Source: Vibrio agarivorans (GTDB taxonomy: Bacteria; Pseudomonadota; Gammaproteobacteria; Enterobacterales; Vibrionaceae). From it: a stretch of 64,000 bases of DNA. Positions 60,031 through 64,000 of the stretch are shown here, piece by piece. Numbering within the stretch: the first letter of the stretch is position 1; each line of letters begins with the position of its first letter. The position numbers and the translations under genes are program-made. The stretch spans positions 654,241 through 718,240 of the forward strand of contig NZ_JAUFQF010000004.1 in assembly GCF_030409635.1 (NCBI RefSeq), given 5' to 3'. The notes under the pieces are model-generated. The model worked only from the letters and a program-made list of their open reading frames with translations. It did not search any database and had not been told where the DNA came from.

Positions 60031-62052
60031 ATGGTTTCTTCCATCTCCTCGAGAGTTTACCTAGGCTTTGGTCTACTTATTATCATCATGCTAGGCTCAA
60101 GCTGGTATTCCATCTCAAGCAACACTCAAATGACCGAGCGTATGGAGTCGATCGCCAATCACTCGACGCCACTTATTGCCAATTCAGCGCAGTTAACTAT
60201 CGATTTTCTTAACATTAACCGTAGCCTTTCTCCTTACCTAAATGCTCGCTACGTTGATGAACTTGAGCCACTTAAAACCAATATTGACACGAATATTGAG
60301 CGCTACCAAAATCAACTGAATGTATTTCAAGTACCGGCAAGCAGTGATGCTGAACTCGCACAGCACTTAACACTTATCGAACAAAACGGCCAGCAAGTAC
60401 TCGCCATTCTAGGCTCATTACTGGGCACATACAGCCAATACCTTGATGTCACCGACTACAGCCTGTTTGAGCAGAGCTCATTCCAAGCAATGGCCTCACA
60501 ACTGAGCACCAACTTTACCCGTGCTTTAAGCAGCAATGACCTCAATTCAGCGGCCGCTATTAATGCCGCAATGTCACAAATCAATCTTGCGGCAGACGAA
60601 GCGCGCGAAGCCTTCACTCTCTTTGATTCTGGAGAACTGCGTGGTATTCAACGTCGTTTAGAGGGACGCCAAGAGCGCATGAATGAAGCGCTGCAAGAGC
60701 TTGAGCGTATGGCGCCTCAAGTGCATAGCCAAAGCTCAGTCGCGATTGACCGCTTATTGGCGCAAATTTATGGGCAAGAAGGCGCACTACCACTGCACAT
60801 TGAATCAGTCCGATTACGAGAGCAGCAGCAAGCGCAGCGTATCGAGCTTGAGTTGTTGATCGATCAACAACTCACAGCGATTGAGGGGCTCTCACTATAT
60901 GCAAGCTCAGCCTCTAGCGACTTGTACCAAGCCTCACAGCAACAGTCTAAAGCAACGCTGACCACACTGATGGTGGTATCCATTTTATCTGTGATTGTTG
61001 CAGCACTGATTGGTACTCACATTGCGCGAACTATCCGCCGTGCAAGCCGACTCGTGAATGACGCGCTCGATAGCGTAGCCGACAAAGATCTCTCCAATCG
61101 CATCGATTATCCGCGCCAAGACGAGTTTGGTATGGTGGCGCAAAAGGTCAACTTGGTGACTGACCACCTTTCCCAAGTCATAGAGCAACTTGGCCACTCT
61201 TCTTCAATGCTCGACAAAGCCTCGCTAGAGAATCAAACCACCAGCGAAGCCCTCAACTCAGCTATTGAAGAGCAAGCTTCCCAAACCACACTGGTCGCGA
61301 CAGCCATGGAGCAGATTGAATGCTCAGTCGCAGAAATCGCACAATCGGCCAACGATACTTTAAACACCGTCACTGATGCCGTACAGCAATCAGACTCAGG
61401 CCAGAGCATGATGCATGACAACGCCGAGCTACTGAAAAAGCTCGCAGATGATTTAGAGCAAGCGACTGGCACCATTCACCTGGTCGAAAAAGAGAGCAGC
61501 AGCATTGAGTCGATTCTTGATGTGATATCAGGTATCTCTGATCAAACTAACCTACTCGCTCTGAATGCTGCCATCGAAGCCGCTCGTGCTGGCGAACAAG
61601 GGCGCGGATTCTCTGTCGTTGCGGATGAAGTCCGAGTTTTAGCGGCGAAAACCACTGACTCAACTAAAGAAATCCAGCAAAAAATCGAGCAATTACAGTC
61701 CAGCGCTCATACGGCCGTCACACAGATTCACTATTGTGCCAACCAAATGACCCACTGTGTTGATCAAACCGATGGTATGGCAGGGGTGCTCAATCAGCTT
61801 CATGGGCTTCTAGGGCAAATTGAGGGACGCAGCCATCAAATCGCCTCAGCGACTTCAGAGCATCAATCTGTGGCCTCGCAAGTGACGGAGAACGTCAGTC
61901 AAATCCACCAGCTTGCAGACCAAAATGCGCAGCGCTCACAGACATTAGCGCAAAGCAGTAAACAACTTGAGTCAATGGCGGAAACACAGCTGGCGCTAAC
62001 CGCTGAATTCAAACTCAATAATGAACAGCTGACTGTAAACGAAGCAAGTTAG
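60031..62052 (+). CDS. Methyl-accepting chemotaxis protein
   Basis: This 673-residue chemoreceptor has helices near residues 9-27 and 311-333, with a large, mostly helical periplasmic domain of about 280 residues between them, of the long helical-bundle type. A HAMP domain (about 335-388) and a signalling domain with [19 protein letters not shown] follow. It sits between a sugar porin and a LacI-family repressor, so it may sense the same sugar or its binding protein. A GGAGA ribosome site lies 8 bp before the ATG; two hairpins with T-rich tails lie upstream. Confidence 0.93.
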   Translation: MVSSISSRVYLGFGLLIIIMLGSSWYSISSNTQMTERMESIANHSTPLIANSAQLTIDFLNINRSLSPYLNARYVDELEPLKTNIDTNIERYQNQLNVFQVPASSDAELAQHLTLIEQNGQQVLAILGSLLGTYSQYLDVTDYSLFEQSSFQAMASQLSTNFTRALSSNDLNSAAAINAAMSQINLAADEAREAFTLFDSGELRGIQRRLEGRQERMNEALQELERMAPQVHSQSSVAIDRLLAQIYGQEGALPLHIESVRLREQQQAQRIELELLIDQQLTAIEGLSLYASSASSDLYQASQQQSKATLTTLMVVSILSVIVAALIGTHIARTIRRASRLVNDALDSVADKDLSNRIDYPRQDEFGMVAQKVNLVTDHLSQVIEQLGHSSSMLDKASLENQTTSEALNSAIEEQASQTTLVATAMEQIECSVAEIAQSANDTLNTVTDAVQQSDSGQSMMHDNAELLKKLADDLEQATGTIHLVEKESSSIESILDVISGISDQTNLLALNAAIEAARAGEQGRGFSVVADEVRVLAAKTTDSTKEIQQKIEQLQSSAHTAVTQIHYCANQMTHCVDQTDGMAGVLNQLHGLLGQIEGRSHQIASATSEHQSVASQVTENVSQIHQLADQNAQRSQTLAQSSKQLESMAETQLALTAEFKLNNEQLTVNEAS

Positions 62053-62070
62053 AGGCGAAAAGAGTGACCG

Positions 62071-62121
62071 TGAAAGCCCTTTCATGAAACTGTTTCATGA
62101 CTCATTAAGAAACTGGCTTTC
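62071..62121 (+). promoter_or_regulatory. Cluster of TGAAA/TTTCA palindromes before the LacI-family gene
   Basis: TGAAAGCCCTTTCA at 62071-62084, ATGAAACTGTTTCAT at 62084-62098 and GAAACTGGCTTTC at 62109-62121 are variants of the operator GAAAGCGGTTTC. They follow the chemoreceptor stop and lie 120-170 bp before the repressor gene. Several may be weaker repressor sites. Confidence 0.5.
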
Positions 62122-62163
62122 AATTCAAGATTTAATAAATTGGCGAAAAATGGTCAATTTCGA

Positions 62164-62179
62164 TGTGATTTCTCTCACG
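62164..62179 (+). promoter_or_regulatory. Candidate CRP site before the LacI-family gene
   Basis: TGTGA-TTTCTC-TCACG matches the CRP consensus at 9 of 10 fixed positions, about 65-80 bp before the repressor start, a common distance for CRP activation. Confidence 0.6.
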
Positions 62180-62213
62180 TCCACATAGGAAAAATTAGCA
62201 GATACTACCTCCT

Positions 62214-62225
62214 GAAAGCGGTTTC
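62214..62225 (+). promoter_or_regulatory. LacI-family operator before the repressor gene
   Basis: GAAAGCGGTTTC lies 18 bp before the GTG start of the repressor gene. It is the exact reverse complement of the operator before the porin (58336-58347). Its position suits autorepression. Confidence 0.7.
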
Positions 62226-62243
62226 GTGGAATGAGGTTAGAAA

Positions 62244-63251
62244 GTGGCAACAATCAAGGACGTCTCAGAACAGGCAGGTGTTTCGCAAGCAACAGTCTCG
62301 CGAGTTATCAATGGCACTAGCCGTGTGAGCCACGACAAGAAACTAAAAGTTGAAAAGGCAATTAAGGATTTAGGTTACCGCCCTAACTCCATCGCCCAAG
62401 CACTGGCATCGAGCCGCAGTGGCAGCATTGGTGTCATCGTTCCCGAGCTTGGTGGCCCTTTCTACTCGAGCATCTTGCACTGTATCGAAGAAAAGCTGCG
62501 CCAATTTGGCTATCACGTCATCGTGACTGCTGGCGGAAACACTGAAAAAGAGCAAAGAGAATCGGTTGAATTTTTATTAAGTCGCCGCGTAGATGCACTC
62601 ATCATGCACTGCCAACAACTGACCGACGACTACCTTATCAACCTCGAAGACCAAGGCATTATCTCGGTTCTGGTCAATCGCTTTGTTCCAGAGTTAAAAA
62701 CCAGCTGCATCAATATCGACAACGAACACGGTGCAGAGCTAGTTACCGATTACTTAATCGAGATGGGCCACAAAAAAATTGCGTGTATCACTGGCCCTCT
62801 TGATAAATCCGACGCTCGAGGTCGCCTACAAGGCTACCGCAATGCATTAGAAAATGCCGGCATCGAATACGACGAATCATTAGTGATTGAGTCAGGATTT
62901 ACAGAAGAAACAGGGATCAGCGCAACTCATAAGCTGTTGCGCCGAGGGTGCGAGTTCACCGCCCTGTTTGCGGGTAACGACCATATGGCAGCCGCCGCTG
63001 CTGAGGTGTTAACCGATGCGGGCTATCGAGTTCCGCAAGATATATCCCTGGTGGGATTTGACGATGTGTTGTTTGCGCGCTACCTAACGCCTTCCCTCAC
63101 AACCGTCAATTTTCCAATTGAACAGATGAGTATCGAAGCAGTACAGCTCACTATTCAAAAGTTACATAAGAATAAGCAGGACGTGAATTTCCGCCTCTCA
63201 CCAAAATTGGTGATTCGTGATTCCGTAAACCTCTTACCAACGACTCTATAA
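62244..63251 (+). CDS. LacI-family transcription regulator
   Basis: The 335-residue repressor has an N-terminal LacI helix-turn-helix (ATIKDVSEQAGVSQATVSRV) with the hinge PNSIAQALAS. A periplasmic-binding-protein-like effector domain (about residues 60-335) follows. The start is GTG at 62244, preceded by GAGG at 7 bp, giving the normal family N-terminus. It is followed 16 bp later by a sugar-binding protein gene, so it probably controls that ABC system, the porin and perhaps itself. The effector sugar is unknown. Confidence 0.93.
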   Translation: MATIKDVSEQAGVSQATVSRVINGTSRVSHDKKLKVEKAIKDLGYRPNSIAQALASSRSGSIGVIVPELGGPFYSSILHCIEEKLRQFGYHVIVTAGGNTEKEQRESVEFLLSRRVDALIMHCQQLTDDYLINLEDQGIISVLVNRFVPELKTSCINIDNEHGAELVTDYLIEMGHKKIACITGPLDKSDARGRLQGYRNALENAGIEYDESLVIESGFTEETGISATHKLLRRGCEFTALFAGNDHMAAAAAEVLTDAGYRVPQDISLVGFDDVLFARYLTPSLTTVNFPIEQMSIEAVQLTIQKLHKNKQDVNFRLSPKLVIRDSVNLLPTTL

Positions 63252-63267
63252 TTATTAAGGATTGATC

Positions 63268-64000
63268 ATGAAACTAAAGACTTTATCGCTGTCTGTCGCA
63301 ATGGGCTTCGGGTTAGCAACAGCCGTTAACGCTGCTGATGCGCAAATTCGTTTTGATGGCTTCCCTGACTTCGATAGTAGCTTGAAGGTTCTACTACCTG
63401 AGTTTGAAAAGGAAACGGGCATCAAGGTTGATTACCTAATGAACAACCACGGTGACCACCACACAAAACTAACCACAAACCTTGCAACCGGCTCTGGTGC
63501 AGGTGACGTAATCGTAGTAGACGTTGAAAAGATCGGTCCTTTTGTTGCTTCAGGCGGCCTAGTTAACCTTTCTGAAAAATACGGCGCGGATAAATACGCA
63601 GAGAGCTTCGCTCCTTACGCGTGGGAGCAAGGTAAAGGCGGTGACGGCGACGTTTACGGCATGCCAGTCGACCTTGGCCCTGGTGTAATGTACTACCGTA
63701 CTGACATTTTTGAAAAAGCAGGTATCAAACTAGAAGACGCAATCAAAGACTGGGATTCTTACATTGCGGCAGGTAAAACGCTTAAAGAGCAAAACGTTCA
63801 GCTAATCGCATCAGCCGCTGACGTAGCTCAAGCGATTATCTTCACAACGGTTCCTGAAGGTGAAGGCTTGTACTTCGACAAAGATGGCAACCCAGTGGTG
63901 ACGTCTGAGCGTTTCGTTCACGCATTCACAGTAGCAAAAGAGATCCGCGACTCTGGTCTTGATGCGCGCATCACAGCATGGTCGAACGAGTGGTATGAAG
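63268..64000 (+). CDS. Sugar ABC transporter substrate-binding protein, 5' part
   Basis: The gene starts at ATG 63268 (upstream TTAAGGATTG) and runs off the right edge after 244 codons. It begins with a signal peptide ending near AVNA-ADA and has no lipobox. The mature part resembles family 1 extracellular solute-binding proteins for oligosaccharides (LLPEFEKETGIKVDYL, VYGMPVDLGPGVMYYRTDIFEKAG). Permease and ATPase genes are expected beyond the edge. It lies 16 bp after the LacI-family gene, suggesting one regulated unit. Confidence 0.9.
   Translation, partial: MKLKTLSLSVAMGFGLATAVNAADAQIRFDGFPDFDSSLKVLLPEFEKETGIKVDYLMNNHGDHHTKLTTNLATGSGAGDVIVVDVEKIGPFVASGGLVNLSEKYGADKYAESFAPYAWEQGKGGDGDVYGMPVDLGPGVMYYRTDIFEKAGIKLEDAIKDWDSYIAAGKTLKEQNVQLIASAADVAQAIIFTTVPEGEGLYFDKDGNPVVTSERFVHAFTVAKEIRDSGLDARITAWSNEWYE

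Overview
The window is chromosomal DNA of a Vibrio-type gammaproteobacterium. The evidence is gene order (yheS-yheT-yheU-prkB-crp; DUF1338-astD-astA-argD-pabA; cpxP/cpxRA; aspA-dcu-dsbD; accBC-prmA-dusB-fis; purHD; yjaH-hupA-yjaG), protein similarity to enteric and Vibrio families, and moderate GC. I cannot name the species. No rRNA, tRNA, CRISPR array, transposase or phage gene was seen.

Layout. 1-4.8 kb: the end of yheS, then a run of co-directional housekeeping genes ending in crp. 4.8-10.6 kb: a minus-strand arginine succinyltransferase block (argD/astC, astA, astD) with pabA upstream; a 527-bp gap holds a cluster of ArgR-box-like sites. 10.7-16 kb, minus strand: a periplasmic binding protein joined to a chemoreceptor, then pfkA, fieF and cpxP. 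16.2-19.5 kb: cpxRA with a phased CpxR site, trmL, fxsA. 19.9-24.8 kb: anaerobic aspartate/fumarate genes (aspA, dcu) and dsbD. 24.8-39.8 kb: an acetate-switch neighbourhood with the response regulator crbR, K+/H+ antiporter nhaP2, a two-subunit sodium:solute symporter, the transporter-histidine kinase crbS, an HcaT-like permease, a DUF294/CBS protein, a DEDDh exonuclease and acs. 40.1-44.9 kb: aroQ, accB, accC, prmA, dusB, fis. 45.2-50.5 kb: an AT-richer accessory insert with a CsgD/VpsT-like LuxR regulator and a four-gene chaperone-usher pilus operon. 50.8-57 kb: purHD, yjaH, hupA, a CNNM/CBS protein, yjaG. 57.2-64 kb: a 2-hydroxyacid dehydrogenase, then a carbohydrate uptake locus (LamB-type porin, chemoreceptor, LacI-family repressor, start of a sugar-binding protein gene cut by the window edge).

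How it works together. CrbS and CrbR are known in Vibrio as the two-component pair that turns on acs. Here sensor, regulator, acs and a putative carboxylate symporter lie within 15 kb. In the 58-64 kb locus an exact 12-bp LacI-type operator, in opposite orientations, lies before both the porin and the repressor gene, with further TGAAA/TTTCA palindromes and a CRP-like site; this predicts one regulon for outer-membrane entry, chemotaxis and ABC uptake of a sugar. The pilus cluster has subunit, chaperone, usher and a candidate tip protein, with a stem-loop after the first subunit gene that could set the subunit excess.

The points most worth a second look are the sugar regulon operators, the EF-hand-like loop in the symporter, the pilus island with a regulator altered at its ligand and phosphorylation motifs, the purH leader repeats, the tandem repeat before acs, and the binding protein-chemoreceptor pair. 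I did not find a clearly new multi-gene system.
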